A program made the position numbers and the translations under genes. A stretch of DNA of 64,000 nt from positions 1 to 64,000 of the forward strand of contig PNJK01000012.1 of the NCBI GenBank assembly GCA_013821825.1, read 5' to 3'. Source of the DNA: Rhodobacter sp. (lineage in GTDB: Bacteria; Pseudomonadota; Alphaproteobacteria; Rhodobacterales; Rhodobacteraceae). Shown piece after piece: positions 15,171 to 24,676 of the stretch; the stretch's first letter is position 1; each line of letters begins with the position of its first letter. Below the pieces are notes generated by a model. It ran no database searches. It had not been told where the DNA came from and was given only the letters and a program-made list of their open reading frames with translations.

Positions 15171-16921
15171 GCCGACCCCAGCGGCCGCAGCAGCCAGGCG
15201 GCGGCGGGGTCGCGCTGCACCAGCCAGGACAGCGGGATGCTGAGGGTCAGGCTGACGGCCACGGGCAAGAGCCAGGGCGTCAGCTGTCCGAACCAGGCAA
15301 GGCCCAGAAGCCCAAGCCCAAGCAGCGTCTCGGTCGCGTGGAACCGCACCAGGGTGCCCAGGCCCGGACGGCCCGTCAGATGCGGCATCCAGCCACCGTC
15401 AAATCCGGCAAGGGTGCGCAGGACGGCGCGCACCTGATGCACCATCAGCGCCGGGGCGATCAGGACCGACAGGGCGATCTCGACCACAACCGATGCGACA
15501 AAGCCCGGGGCGTGGCGCAGGCAAAGGCCACGGTCGCGGATATGCGCGACGATGCCCAGGAGTTTTGGCCCCAGAAGCATGAGCGTGACAATCAGCATCA
15601 GGGCACCCTGCGTCACAGGTGGCAGGTCCGGCCAGTTCGGCATGAAGGGGTTGGCGGCAAAGACATCCGGCAGCGCTCCGCCCTTTCCCGGCAGAGCCCA
15701 GAGAACCAGCAGCGCCAGCCACCAGACAGAGGCAAGGTAGGCCATGGCGCCCTGCAAAAGATGAAAGCGCGACACCGGGTTGAGGCCGGGCACTGCCAAC
15801 AGGCGCAGGTGCTGCATGTTGCCCTGACACCAGCGCCGGTCGCGGCGCAGGTAGCCAAGCAGGGTTTCCGGCGTGTCCTCGAAGCTATCGGAGGCTTCGG
15901 GCAGCATCCGCACACCCCAGCCGGCGCGGCGGATCAGGGCGGCCTCGACGAAATCATGGCTGAGGATCACCCCGCCGCGCGGCGCCCGGCCCGGCAGATG
16001 CGGCAAACCGGCGCTGGCGGCAAAGGCCCGGGTCCGCACCAGCGCGTTATGGCCAAGGAAATTGGCTTCGGTCCCGGTCCAGAGCGCGAAGCCCCGGCCA
16101 AGGTTGGTGCCGTAAACCTCAGACGCAAAGGACTGGAGCCGTTGCCAAAGACTATGGCCCGGCAGCACGCGCGGCACGGTCTGGATCAGCCCCAGTTCCG
16201 GCTCGGTGGCCAGCCTGTCGGCCATTCGCAGCACGGTTTGCGGCCCCATGACGCTGTCGGCATCAAGGATCAGCATCGCGTCATGGTCCTGGCCGCGCGT
16301 GGTCACCCAGTCACGGATATTGCCCGACTTGTAGTCGGCGTTGGCGGCGCGGCGGCGGTAATGGATCGGCAATCCCGGCTGACGGGCACGCAGGGCGGCG
16401 ACCACGGCCGCTTCCTGGCCTGCATCGGCGGGGCTGCGGCTATCGGACAGGATATGCAGCGAGAACCGGTGCCGCGACTTGCCGGTCAGGCCCTCCAGCA
16501 GGCCGAAAGCATTGCCGATCGTCGCCGCCGCAGGCTCGCCATACATCGGCAGCAGGATGGCCACCGAAAGCCCATGCAGGGCCTGCGCCTGCGGGCGCGG
16601 TCGCCAGAACAGCCCGAGTAAAGCCGAGACGACCGACAACGCCACCCAGAAGAAGGCGAAGACTGTCACGGCCACAAGTGCTGATTCCGAAACAGAAAGC
16701 CGGCCATCAAGCGCGAACCAGCCAAGGCCAGCCCATCCCAAGGCAAGCGTCACGCATAACGGCGCGGTCAGCATCACCACCCGCAGCGCCCGCGCTTTGC
16801 CGTCTGTGCGAATGCCGGGGGCTGCGGGATCGGTGAAGCCGGCGCCGAGGGCTTGGTCGGGCATCGCCAACGGCGGCGTTGGAGCAAGCTCGGGCAGCGG
16901 CAGACGGAGTGTCACGGTCAT
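15167..16921 (-). CDS. opgH: Glucans biosynthesis glucosyltransferase OpgH/MdoH
   Basis: A 584-residue inner-membrane glucosyltransferase that makes the beta-glucan backbone of osmoregulated periplasmic glucans from UDP-glucose. Two N-terminal helices (about 47-70 and 80-105) precede a GT2 domain with AILLPMYGEP (121-130), a D160, DAD (220-222), and the processive-synthase motif DRRWCQG (361-367; Q-x-x-R-W type). Further helices follow (about 390-415, 440-460 and others). It is shorter than the about 850-residue E. coli protein, lacking much of the N- and C-terminal extensions, as usual in alphaproteobacteria. The start overlaps the opgG stop (ATGA); an upstream extension of the frame is only an opgG shadow. 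Confidence 0.93.
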   Translation of the reverse strand: MTVTLRLPLPELAPTPPLAMPDQALGAGFTDPAAPGIRTDGKARALRVVMLTAPLCVTLALGWAGLGWFALDGRLSVSESALVAVTVFAFFWVALSVVSALLGLFWRPRPQAQALHGLSVAILLPMYGEPAAATIGNAFGLLEGLTGKSRHRFSLHILSDSRSPADAGQEAAVVAALRARQPGLPIHYRRRAANADYKSGNIRDWVTTRGQDHDAMLILDADSVMGPQTVLRMADRLATEPELGLIQTVPRVLPGHSLWQRLQSFASEVYGTNLGRGFALWTGTEANFLGHNALVRTRAFAASAGLPHLPGRAPRGGVILSHDFVEAALIRRAGWGVRMLPEASDSFEDTPETLLGYLRRDRRWCQGNMQHLRLLAVPGLNPVSRFHLLQGAMAYLASVWWLALLVLWALPGKGGALPDVFAANPFMPNWPDLPPVTQGALMLIVTLMLLGPKLLGIVAHIRDRGLCLRHAPGFVASVVVEIALSVLIAPALMVHQVRAVLRTLAGFDGGWMPHLTGRPGLGTLVRFHATETLLGLGLLGLAWFGQLTPWLLPVAVSLTLSIPLSWLVQRDPAAAWLLRPLGSA

Positions 16922-18450
16922 GGGCGAACCCAACGGTTCAGCCAGACCTCGGCGACGCGCTGCCCGCCGCGCCAAAGCTCGGCACGAAGCTCGACCAGTG
17001 GTGCATCGCCCTTCAGCGTGAAGTCGAGACGCATCCCGCCGGTCGCCGGATTGCGCTGCAACTGCTGGCTGGAGATTTCGCCCGCGCTGGTGCTGATCCG
17101 GGCCTCGATCCGGTCGGGGTCCTGCCCCAATGCGGGATGCGGCGCGTAGTCGATGGCGAACAGCCGGCCATCTTCGAAAATCCTGGTCCCGGTGCGGGTT
17201 GCGATGACCGGCGCCACCACGCCTTCGGCCGGGCTGGTGGCAGACCAATAAAGCCGGTAGTCGAAGCGATGCTCGGAACCGGCGGCAAGCGGGGCAGCCG
17301 GGCGCCAGAAGGCGACGATGTTGTCGTTGATTTCCTTGTCGGTAGGGATCTCGACCAGCATCACCGCGCCCTGCCCCCAGTCGCCCATCGGTTCGACCCA
17401 AAGCGAAGGGCGGCGTTCGTATTGCGCCACCAGATCGTTGTAGTCGCCGGTCTGGCGCGCGCGTTGCATGAGGCCGAAGCCGCGTGGCGAGCTGTCGGCA
17501 AAGACGCTGACCTCGACTGCCTGGGGGTTGGTCAGCGGGCGCCAGATCGTCTCGCCCGCGCCGTTCAGGATCAGAAGGCCGTCGCTGTCATGCACCGCCT
17601 CGCGGAAATCGTCAAAGCGGGTGCGGTTGATATCGCTGAAAAGGAACATCGAGGTGCCGGGAGCGACGCCGACCGTGGTCAGATCGACCCGGGGGAAGAG
17701 CCGAGCGCTGACGGTCATCTCGGTCGTCTCGCCTTTGGTGATTTCAAAGCTGTAGGCCCCGGCGACCGAGGGGCTGTCCATCAGCGCGTGGACGGTGACC
17801 GTGGGCGCGCCCGGCTCGGCGGCCTCGATCCAGAAGTCGCGGAAGACCGGGAATTCCTCGCCGCCGTCCGCCGCGGTGTTCAGCGCAAGGCCCCGGGCCG
17901 AGAGGCCATAGGCCTGACCGCGACCGATGGCGCGGAAATAGCTGGCACCCTGGAAGACGACGTATTCCTGAAAGCGGTCCTGGACCTCCAACTCGCCCAG
18001 GAGGCGGAACCCGGCAAAGCCGGTGCCGTCTTCGGGCAGGGTCGGGAACTGGTCGGTCACATCGAAAGTGCGGAGCTGGAACTGCACCTCGCGCGACTGG
18101 CCGTTTTCGACGGCATTGATGCCGATCTTGTGCGGGAAGTAGAGGCCCGCGACAAAGAATTCCGCCTGCACCGCGCCGGGCGTGCCCCGGAACAGCGTGT
18201 GGCGGGTGTCGAACCAGATGCCCCGGAACGCATCATACGACAGGTCAAGCCACTGCCGGCTGACGGCGGGCGGCGGGGCGTAGGGGGCAGCAGACAGCGC
18301 ACGGGCGCGGGCTGCCAGCATTTCGGGGTCGAAGGGCGTTGCTGGTCCAAGGGTCATGCCGGCAAGCTCTTGGGCTTGCGATGGGCTCAGGCCCAGTGCT
18401 GCGAGGCCGCCAAGGAGACCCAGCACATGGCGACGGGAAAGGTCGGTCAT
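16918..18450 (-). CDS. opgG: Glucan biosynthesis protein OpgG/OpgD (MdoG family)
   Basis: A 510-residue periplasmic protein for glucan branching or release. The N-terminus has a twin-arginine-type signal (SRRHVLGLLGGLAALG, residues 5-20), more like OpgD than OpgG. Family landmarks include LSYDAFRGIWFDTRHTLFRG, FFVAGLYFPHKIGIN, a SMFLFSDINRTRFDDFREAVHDSDGL region, WRPLTNP, and RGFGLMQRARQTGDYNDL with the EPMGDWGQGAV motif. It overlaps opgH downstream and opgC upstream by four bases each. Confidence 0.93.
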   Translation of the reverse strand: MTDLSRRHVLGLLGGLAALGLSPSQAQELAGMTLGPATPFDPEMLAARARALSAAPYAPPPAVSRQWLDLSYDAFRGIWFDTRHTLFRGTPGAVQAEFFVAGLYFPHKIGINAVENGQSREVQFQLRTFDVTDQFPTLPEDGTGFAGFRLLGELEVQDRFQEYVVFQGASYFRAIGRGQAYGLSARGLALNTAADGGEEFPVFRDFWIEAAEPGAPTVTVHALMDSPSVAGAYSFEITKGETTEMTVSARLFPRVDLTTVGVAPGTSMFLFSDINRTRFDDFREAVHDSDGLLILNGAGETIWRPLTNPQAVEVSVFADSSPRGFGLMQRARQTGDYNDLVAQYERRPSLWVEPMGDWGQGAVMLVEIPTDKEINDNIVAFWRPAAPLAAGSEHRFDYRLYWSATSPAEGVVAPVIATRTGTRIFEDGRLFAIDYAPHPALGQDPDRIEARISTSAGEISSQQLQRNPATGGMRLDFTLKGDAPLVELRAELWRGGQRVAEVWLNRWVRP

Positions 18451-19649
18451 GGTCGAACCTCGGCCGTCACGGGCCGCCTTTCAGGCCCGGCGACCTCGGG
18501 CGAGGGAACCCGCACCTGCGCTGTCTTCCACGGCCTCGCCTTGAAGAAGGCTGCCAGTCTGGCAACCGCGATGATGATCGCAAATCCGGCAAGGTTCGCG
18601 GCCAGCGCCGCAAGCGCGCCGCCTCCGGCGAGGTCCAGGATTGCTCCCAGGACACGCGCCATCACCATCGAGGCCGCAAAGACCGCCAGCGATTGCTGCC
18701 CGACGCGCGTGATCAGGGTGATAACCTCACCGACCAACCCATCCCGCCGCAGCCGCGCACCGCCGGGACCGACGATGACCCAGGCCAGATAGGCGAGCGC
18801 CAGGAAATGCACATAGCGCAGCACGCCGAAATCGGACTTGTCGAACAGCACCGACCACTCCTTGCGCCAGTCACGCAGGACTTCGGAGGTGGCGATGATC
18901 TTGTGCCAGGCGAATGGCACCGACAGCACCACGACAGCCAGGGAAAGCCAGACAAGCGTACGGCGCACTGGTGGCGGAGGCAACCATCCCGCCATCAGCG
19001 CAAAGCCGGTAAAGAACACCAGCTGCCAGGCAAATGGGTTGAAAAACCATGTGCGGTCAGAGGGTTTGCTGAACCAAAGCTCAGCCGGAAGGTTCAGCCC
19101 TGCCGTTGCCGCGACCCACAGCGTCAGGCTCATCAGGACCGCCAGCCGCACGTCCAACCTGGCCAGAGCCATCATGACCGGGACCAATGCCAGGATCACC
19201 AGATACATCGGCAGGATGTCGAAGTAGTTCGGCACATAGGTCAGCGTCAGCAGCCCGATCAGGTTCGGCCCGGTATTATTCAGAAACGGATAGAAGTTCA
19301 GCGCCCCGACCTCATCGCGCGGGAAGGCCCCGCTTGCGTTCAGTGCCAGCATCAGGACGAGGGTGACGAAGAAGACCCCAAGATGCACCCAGTAGACCTG
19401 CCAGATCCGATGCGCGATCTGCAGCGTGCCCATCAGCCAGCCCGCCCGAGTGAAGACCGCGCCAAAGGCGATCGCCGAGGCCATGCCCGAGCTGAAGACG
19501 AAGATCTCGGTCGCGTCGGAAAAGCCGAAGCGTGCCGGGATCCACAGGGTCCAGGGGTTGGCGGTGATGTGCGCGATCAGGATGATGAACATGCCGAGGC
19601 CGCGAAAGAAATCGAGGCGCGGATCTCGTTGTCTGCCGGCTGCGCTCAT
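18447..19649 (-). CDS. opgC: OpgC acyltransferase for periplasmic glucans
   Basis: A 400-residue integral membrane protein of the OpgC/acyltransferase-3-like family that attaches succinyl groups to the glucans. It starts RDPRLDFFRGLGMFIILIAHI, the family hallmark, and continues with about ten helices, including FVFSSGMASAIAFG and YVPNYFDILPMYLVILALVPVMM. The start at 19649 lies 1 bp behind the TPR gene stop; an ATG nine codons upstream is less likely. Next to opgG-opgH it completes the glucan set. Confidence 0.92.
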   Translation of the reverse strand: MSAAGRQRDPRLDFFRGLGMFIILIAHITANPWTLWIPARFGFSDATEIFVFSSGMASAIAFGAVFTRAGWLMGTLQIAHRIWQVYWVHLGVFFVTLVLMLALNASGAFPRDEVGALNFYPFLNNTGPNLIGLLTLTYVPNYFDILPMYLVILALVPVMMALARLDVRLAVLMSLTLWVAATAGLNLPAELWFSKPSDRTWFFNPFAWQLVFFTGFALMAGWLPPPPVRRTLVWLSLAVVVLSVPFAWHKIIATSEVLRDWRKEWSVLFDKSDFGVLRYVHFLALAYLAWVIVGPGGARLRRDGLVGEVITLITRVGQQSLAVFAASMVMARVLGAILDLAGGGALAALAANLAGFAIIIAVARLAAFFKARPWKTAQVRVPSPEVAGPERRPVTAEVRP

Positions 19650-19650
19650 C

Positions 19651-20988
19651 TCACACCGCCTGGGCGCGGGCGGCACCGATCAGCGACAACCGGGCAGCGG
19701 CGTAACCATCCGCAACGCCCGCACGCCGGGTCATGCGGTCAAGCAACAGCCCCTCGGCTGCATCCATGTAGCCGCCGCGCAGGGCCGCCTCGATGGTGAT
19801 GCGGTCGAAGACATCGCGCTGGGCATGACTGCCGCCGATGGATTGCAGATCGGCCCGTCCGGCCCGCAGATGCATCCAGGCGCTGGAGTATTCGCCGCTG
19901 GCAAAGGCGTGCAGTCCCTGCGCGACATGAAGACCCGGATGCGCAATGACCTGCTGCGCCTCGCTGCCGTAGCGCTGCGTGGCCTGCATCCGCGCGATCA
20001 GTGCCACGGCGGCCTCGTCCCGCGCGCCACCGCAAAGCGCCAGCAAGTAGTGCAGATCGGCAAAGGCCAGACAGCCGTCGGTCGCGCGGTGTTCGGCCAG
20101 CCCGGCCAATTCCTCCCAGCGGCCGCCGACATCCACCCCTTCAAGCTCCAGCCGCGACAGCAGCGACGCCGCGTTCGCGATGTCGCGGTAGTCGTCGGTC
20201 TTTTCGGCGCGGATATCGGCGTCGTAATGCGCCAGTGCGGCGTCATATTCGCCGAGGTCGAGATGCATCAGCGCCCGGTGCCACCAGACGTGGAACCGGA
20301 AGTTGTTGCAATGCGCCCATGACGCTTCGCGTCCGGTCAGCCAGTCGAGCCCGGCGCGCGCCCGACCCGTCATGTCGAAGACATGAGCGACGGCATGCAG
20401 GCCCCAGGCATCGTCCGGGGCAAGTTCCACGCCCTCGCGACCGGTCTTTTCCGCGGCGGCGTAATCGCCGGTTTCTTCCAGCGCGAAGGCATGGCAGCCA
20501 AGAAGATAGCCGCGCCCCGGATGGTCGTCCCAGGCGCCGATCACGCCTTCGACCGAGGCGCGCATCTCTTTCGGGCGCCCCATCACGAAATGGATTGCCT
20601 GCACCAGTTTCATGGCCAGCGCATCGCGCGGGTTGAGGTTCAGGATGACCTGCATCCGCGCTGTGGCACGGGTGGGCCGTCCGCCCAGCCAGTCGCCCAG
20701 GGCATGCACGAAGGCGATCTCGCGCATGGTCGCCGGGGCGCCCGCGACCGCCGCCGCATAGGCCTCGCGCGCGACCGCCACCATTTCCGACCGACCGAGG
20801 AGCAAACATGACAGCCCGCGGATCGCCTGACCCAGCGCGAAATCCGGGGCAGTGGCCAGAACCCGGTTCAGGTCAGGGCCGGTGCTGGCGGCATGTGACA
20901 GGATTCCGAGGATCACCTTGTTCCAATCACCGATCTGATTGCTGGACAGCGACGTGGGCATTCCACTCAGGTCATCGGAAATCGGCAT
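19651..20988 (-). CDS. TPR repeat protein (TTC38-like)
   Basis: A soluble protein of about 445 residues, related to the tetratricopeptide repeat 38 family. Recognisable segments are the repeated helical hairpins GRGYLLGCHAFALEETGDYAAAEKTGREGVELAPDD, AHCNNFRFHVWWHRALMHLDLGEYDAALAHYDADIRA, and a region with FADLHYLLALCGGARDEAA. No signal peptide is evident. It leads the operon TPR-opgC-opgG-opgH-esterase, 1 bp from opgC. Its role there is unknown; TPR proteins scaffold complexes, so a link to glucan synthesis is conceivable but unproven. An ATG nine codons upstream (21015) is an alternative start. Confidence 0.82.
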   Translation of the reverse strand: MPISDDLSGMPTSLSSNQIGDWNKVILGILSHAASTGPDLNRVLATAPDFALGQAIRGLSCLLLGRSEMVAVAREAYAAAVAGAPATMREIAFVHALGDWLGGRPTRATARMQVILNLNPRDALAMKLVQAIHFVMGRPKEMRASVEGVIGAWDDHPGRGYLLGCHAFALEETGDYAAAEKTGREGVELAPDDAWGLHAVAHVFDMTGRARAGLDWLTGREASWAHCNNFRFHVWWHRALMHLDLGEYDAALAHYDADIRAEKTDDYRDIANAASLLSRLELEGVDVGGRWEELAGLAEHRATDGCLAFADLHYLLALCGGARDEAAVALIARMQATQRYGSEAQQVIAHPGLHVAQGLHAFASGEYSSAWMHLRAGRADLQSIGGSHAQRDVFDRITIEAALRGGYMDAAEGLLLDRMTRRAGVADGYAAARLSLIGAARAQAV

Positions 20989-21142
20989 AGGCGAACCCTC
21001 TCGCAATCGAAACATGGGCTTGCGCTATGGGATGCGCAGGCGGTTGCGTTCTGCGGTTCGCAGAGGGTCCGGACTTCGTTACGCCGGTTCCGGCTCATGT
21101 CAGTCTTTTCACGCACGCGTGAGCGGAGCGGTGGCGATTGCC

Positions 21143-22768
21143 TTAGAATGCGCCGTCATAGGCGCGGCGGGGGATGTGTGCGGCGATCAGGGTAAAGCGA
21201 TTGCAGCTCAGGGCGGCGGTGGCTTCTTTCGCCAGTGTCGCGCTGTCCGAAACGTCGACCCCGTGGCCGCCAAAGGCACGGGCAAGGGCGGCAAAGTCGG
21301 TGCCGAGGCCCGGTCCCCCGAAATCCACCCCCAGATTGGGCCGCTGCGTGCCGCGCTGTTTCAGCTCGATGAGCGCCAGGCTGTCATCGACCAGAACGCA
21401 GATCACGATGGGCAAGCCGTGCGCCGTCAGCGAGGCAAGTTCGCCCGCGCCCATTTCCAGGCCCGCATCGCCGACGAAGGCGAGGACCGGCACCGCAGGG
21501 CGGCCGAGCTTCGCCCCTGCGGCCAAAGGCACCGCGCAGGCCATGGTGCAGAGGCCCGACGATTGCAGCATGAGGCGCGGGGCCGGGCAGTCCCACATCT
21601 GGCTGACCAGAATCCGGTGCGCGCCGCTGTCGGCGGTGATCACCGTGTCCTGAGGCATCACGTCGCGCAAGGTGGTGAAGACCTGATGCGGACCCCAGTG
21701 GTCCGGCGCGGCAAACCCGGCCCTGAGCGCCGCGCGCGCCTTGGTTGGCGCCGCGTCGGGCCAGCGCCGCGGGGCTGCGTGGCGCAGGGCGGGAAGCGTT
21801 TCGGCAAGGCTGCCGATCAGGACATGATCCGCCCGGTGCATCCCGTGATCGCGCGCGACCGGAGCAACCTCGATCACGGTCTGGGCATTGGTCCAGGGAT
21901 TGCGCCAGCCGATACGCATCTCGATCGGGTCGTAGCCGAGCAGAAGGACGCAATCCGCCTCCGCCATCAGGGGCATCAGCACCCGATCTGCCTTGGGCGA
22001 AAGGCCCGCGCCGCCAAGGCAGAGGGGGTCGACCTCATCCATCAGCCCCTTGCCTTTGTAGGTGGTGATCAGGGGGATGGCATGGTCCTGGCAGAAGCGG
22101 CTGATCAGGTCGCCCGCGCCTTCGTTCACCGCATCGACCCCGGCGATGGCGAGGGGCCGTGTCGCGCGGGTCAGGGCCATCAGGGCATCGCGCAGTATCG
22201 CTGCGGGCGGCTGTCCGGGACCACTGGAAGGCGCAAAGGGAACGACCGCCTCGCTTGCCACGCCTTCGGCCAAACCGATCGGCACATCGACATGCACCGG
22301 TCCGGGCTGGCCCGAGGTTGCAAGCGCGATGGCCTTTGCCATGCCCGCACCTACCGCGCCGGGGGCAAGGCGGAAGCTGCCCTTGACCACCGGCCGTAGC
22401 ACCGCCTGATGGTCGAAGACCTGATGGGTATAGGTCTCGGCCTCGGCTGCATCGACGCAGCCGGTGAGGAAGATCAGCGGCACCCGGTCCTGCATCGCAT
22501 TGGCGACGACATTGACCGCGTTCGCCACTCCGGGCCCGAGCGTCGCCACGAGGACCGGGAGCGCGCCGGTCATGTGCCAGAGCCCCTCGGCCATGAACCC
22601 GCCCGAGTTTTCATGCTTGACCAGAAGGAAGCGGAGGCCCGCAGCATCGAGCCCCTGCATCAGCGCCAGAACCTCGCCCCCCGGGATGCCAAAGGCATGG
22701 GTGGCACCCGCCCGCGCCAGTGCCGCGCCGATGATGTCGGCGCCGGTTCTTGTGGTCTCGGTCTTCAC
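21143..22768 (-). CDS. Thiamine diphosphate-dependent enzyme, acetolactate synthase-like
   Basis: A 541-residue enzyme with the three ThDP-family domains. The PYR domain contains FGIPGGEVL and HENSGGFMAEG (E53, the activating glutamate), the middle domain SGQPGPVHVDVPIG, and the PP domain the cofactor site GDAGLEMGAGELASLTAHGLP (GDA instead of the usual GDG). It starts with GTG overlapping the CoA-transferase stop (GTGA at 22765-22768). The frame extends upstream without similarity. Residues differ from typical acetolactate synthase and from oxalyl-CoA decarboxylase, so the 2-oxo acid substrate is unknown. Coupling to a CaiB-type transferase suggests a small acid degradation pathway. Confidence 0.82.
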   Translation of the reverse strand: MKTETTRTGADIIGAALARAGATHAFGIPGGEVLALMQGLDAAGLRFLLVKHENSGGFMAEGLWHMTGALPVLVATLGPGVANAVNVVANAMQDRVPLIFLTGCVDAAEAETYTHQVFDHQAVLRPVVKGSFRLAPGAVGAGMAKAIALATSGQPGPVHVDVPIGLAEGVASEAVVPFAPSSGPGQPPAAILRDALMALTRATRPLAIAGVDAVNEGAGDLISRFCQDHAIPLITTYKGKGLMDEVDPLCLGGAGLSPKADRVLMPLMAEADCVLLLGYDPIEMRIGWRNPWTNAQTVIEVAPVARDHGMHRADHVLIGSLAETLPALRHAAPRRWPDAAPTKARAALRAGFAAPDHWGPHQVFTTLRDVMPQDTVITADSGAHRILVSQMWDCPAPRLMLQSSGLCTMACAVPLAAGAKLGRPAVPVLAFVGDAGLEMGAGELASLTAHGLPIVICVLVDDSLALIELKQRGTQRPNLGVDFGGPGLGTDFAALARAFGGHGVDVSDSATLAKEATAALSCNRFTLIAAHIPRRAYDGAF

Positions 22769-24030
22769 GCGTCCAGGTTCCCTTCGATCACGCCAGCTGC
22801 CGCCAGTTCCTGCAAGGCTTCGGAGCCCAGTCCAAGATCGCGCGCCAGCACTGTCATCGTGTCCGCCCCAAGCTGCGGCGGCGCTTTGGCATAGGTGACA
22901 GGGGTTTGCGACAGTTTCAACGGGTTGCCGATCAGGTCGACATGGCCGCTGCCCGCACTCGGATGGTTCATGCGGACCCGCATACCTCGCGCCGCCACCT
23001 GCGGACTGGCAAAGACCTGAGCCAGATCGTTGACCGGGCCGGCGGGCACCGTCTCGGCCGCGCAGATCGCAAGCCATTCGGCTGCGCTACGGCCTGCAGT
23101 CAGCGCCGAAAGCAGCGGGAGCAGGACTACCCGGTTGCGCACCCGGGAAGCGTTGGTCGCAAAGCGCGCGTCGAAGGCCAACCCCGGCGCACCCGCTGCC
23201 GCCGCGAACCGGGCGAACTGGGCGTCGTTGCCGACGGCCAGGATGAAGCTGCCGTCGCTGGCCGGAAAAGTGCCGTAGGGAACAATGGTCGGATGATCAT
23301 TGCCGCGCCGGGGTGGAACCTGTCCATCTGTCAGATGGGCCACGCCCTGATTTATCAGCATCGCCACCTGCGCATCCATCAGTGCCAGGTCGATGTGCTG
23401 GCCCAACCCCGACGCATGCCGCGCCTCAACCGCTGCAAGAATCCCGACAGTGGCATACATGCCGCAAAGGATATCGGCGATGCCGACACCGGCCTTCAAC
23501 GGCGGGCCGTCGGCCTCGCCCGTCAAGCTCATCAACCCCGCTTCGCCCTGCACCAGAAAGTCATAGCCGGCGCGGTGGGCGTTCGGGCCGGTCTGGCCGA
23601 AGCCGGTGATCGAGCAATAGATCAGCCGGGGATTGATACGCTGCAGCGTCGCGTAGTCGAGGCCATAACGTTCCAGATCTCCCGGCTTGAAATTTTCGAC
23701 CAGAATATCGGCCTTTGCGGCAAGGGCCTGCACGATGGACTGCCCGCGCGGATCGGCAATGTTCACGGCGACCGAATGCTTGCCCCGGTTCGCGGCCAGG
23801 AAATACGCGCTTTCTCGGGTATCGGAGCCGTCAGCATCCGTCACGAAGGGTGGACCCCAACTGCGCGTGTCGTCGCCCAAGCCGGGGCGTTCGATCTTGA
23901 TGACCTCGGCGCCGAGATCGGCAAGGAGTTGCGTGGCGGTCGGCCCCGCAAGGATGCGCGACAGATCAAGCACACGCAGGCCCGAAAGGGCCGGCGCTTT
24001 TTCAGTCGTTTGATCCTGCAGATAGCTCAC
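22765..24030 (-). CDS. CaiB/BaiF family (class III) CoA-transferase
   Basis: A 421-residue family III CoA-transferase. It opens LSGLRVLDLSRILAGPTATQLLADLGAEVIKIERPGLGDDTR, the standard family start. KHSVAVNIADPRGQ, FKPGDLERYGLDYATLQRINPRLIYCSITGFGQTGP, AGYDFLVQGEAGLMSLTGE and GPPLKAGVGIADILCGMYA follow, and the C-terminal part has VPAGPVNDLAQVF. It moves CoA between carboxylic acids; the donor and acceptor cannot be named. It is translationally coupled to the ThDP enzyme and follows the YHS gene by 13 bp. Confidence 0.92.
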   Translation of the reverse strand: MSYLQDQTTEKAPALSGLRVLDLSRILAGPTATQLLADLGAEVIKIERPGLGDDTRSWGPPFVTDADGSDTRESAYFLAANRGKHSVAVNIADPRGQSIVQALAAKADILVENFKPGDLERYGLDYATLQRINPRLIYCSITGFGQTGPNAHRAGYDFLVQGEAGLMSLTGEADGPPLKAGVGIADILCGMYATVGILAAVEARHASGLGQHIDLALMDAQVAMLINQGVAHLTDGQVPPRRGNDHPTIVPYGTFPASDGSFILAVGNDAQFARFAAAAGAPGLAFDARFATNASRVRNRVVLLPLLSALTAGRSAAEWLAICAAETVPAGPVNDLAQVFASPQVAARGMRVRMNHPSAGSGHVDLIGNPLKLSQTPVTYAKAPPQLGADTMTVLARDLGLGSEALQELAAAGVIEGNLDA

Positions 24031-24043
24031 AATCCGTCTTTGG

Positions 24044-24565
24044 TCAGTTCGCCACAGGCGCTGCGGACGTGAAATTCGGGATCTTGTCTGTTGACGCTGC
24101 CTGCTGTTCCAGCCCCACCCAGTTTTTTTCGGACTTCTTCAGGTTGCCCGGGATATCCTCTTCCCAGAAGCCCACCACGTTCTTGGTGATGTTGAGGTAA
24201 AGCTTGCCATCCACGATGCGCCAGAGCGTCGGGTTGCCCGGGACCTTGCCGCCCTTGGATACACCATAGGCGCAATGCCCGTCATACTGTGGGGCAAAAG
24301 CCGCCGGATCGGCCAGAAAACGATCGCGGTTCGCCTCGGCTGCAAAGGCGAACCGGGCGCCGTTATACTCGGCGGTGATGCTGGCATTTCCGGGCAGCGG
24401 AACCTTCTGGGGTTGTCCCACCTCGGACTGCGGCAGGTCGAAGTAAGACACGACATCGTAGCCCGACACGGCAAACCCGGTCTGGTCGACGTATTGCTCC
24501 CCCGCAAAAGCGGCACCCATCATTCCGGCGGTGAAGGCAAGTGCGAGAGCGATCATCTTGAGCAT
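24044..24565 (-). CDS. Secreted YHS-domain protein
   Basis: A 173-residue protein with a signal peptide (residues 1-21, ending AFAG). The YHS-type core is TGFAVSGYDVVSYF, FAFAAEANRDRFLADPAAFAPQYDGHCAYGVSKG, followed by PTLWRIVDGKLYLN. The YHS domain is a short Cys-containing module associated with metal or redox proteins; this subtype occurs alone in many marine and soil proteobacteria, function unknown. It is separated from the CoA-transferase gene by only 13 bp and is probably co-transcribed. Confidence 0.85.
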   Translation of the reverse strand: MLKMIALALAFTAGMMGAAFAGEQYVDQTGFAVSGYDVVSYFDLPQSEVGQPQKVPLPGNASITAEYNGARFAFAAEANRDRFLADPAAFAPQYDGHCAYGVSKGGKVPGNPTLWRIVDGKLYLNITKNVVGFWEEDIPGNLKKSEKNWVGLEQQAASTDKIPNFTSAAPVAN

Positions 24566-24676
24566 TGGTTCGATCCTTGTTGCTGCGTAACCGTCCGTTC
24601 GCTGCGCATGGCCGGGCCCTTACAAAACTTGCAACCGGATCGCGGTGTCGTGATCCTTGTTTCAAGGGGCTCCGGG

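Noticed and set aside
14915-18792. Long plus-strand frames (568 and 637 codons) opposite opgH and opgG
   Set aside because: The opg genes are firmly identified and overlap each other in the usual way; the antisense frames show only low-complexity Arg/Gly/Ala composition.
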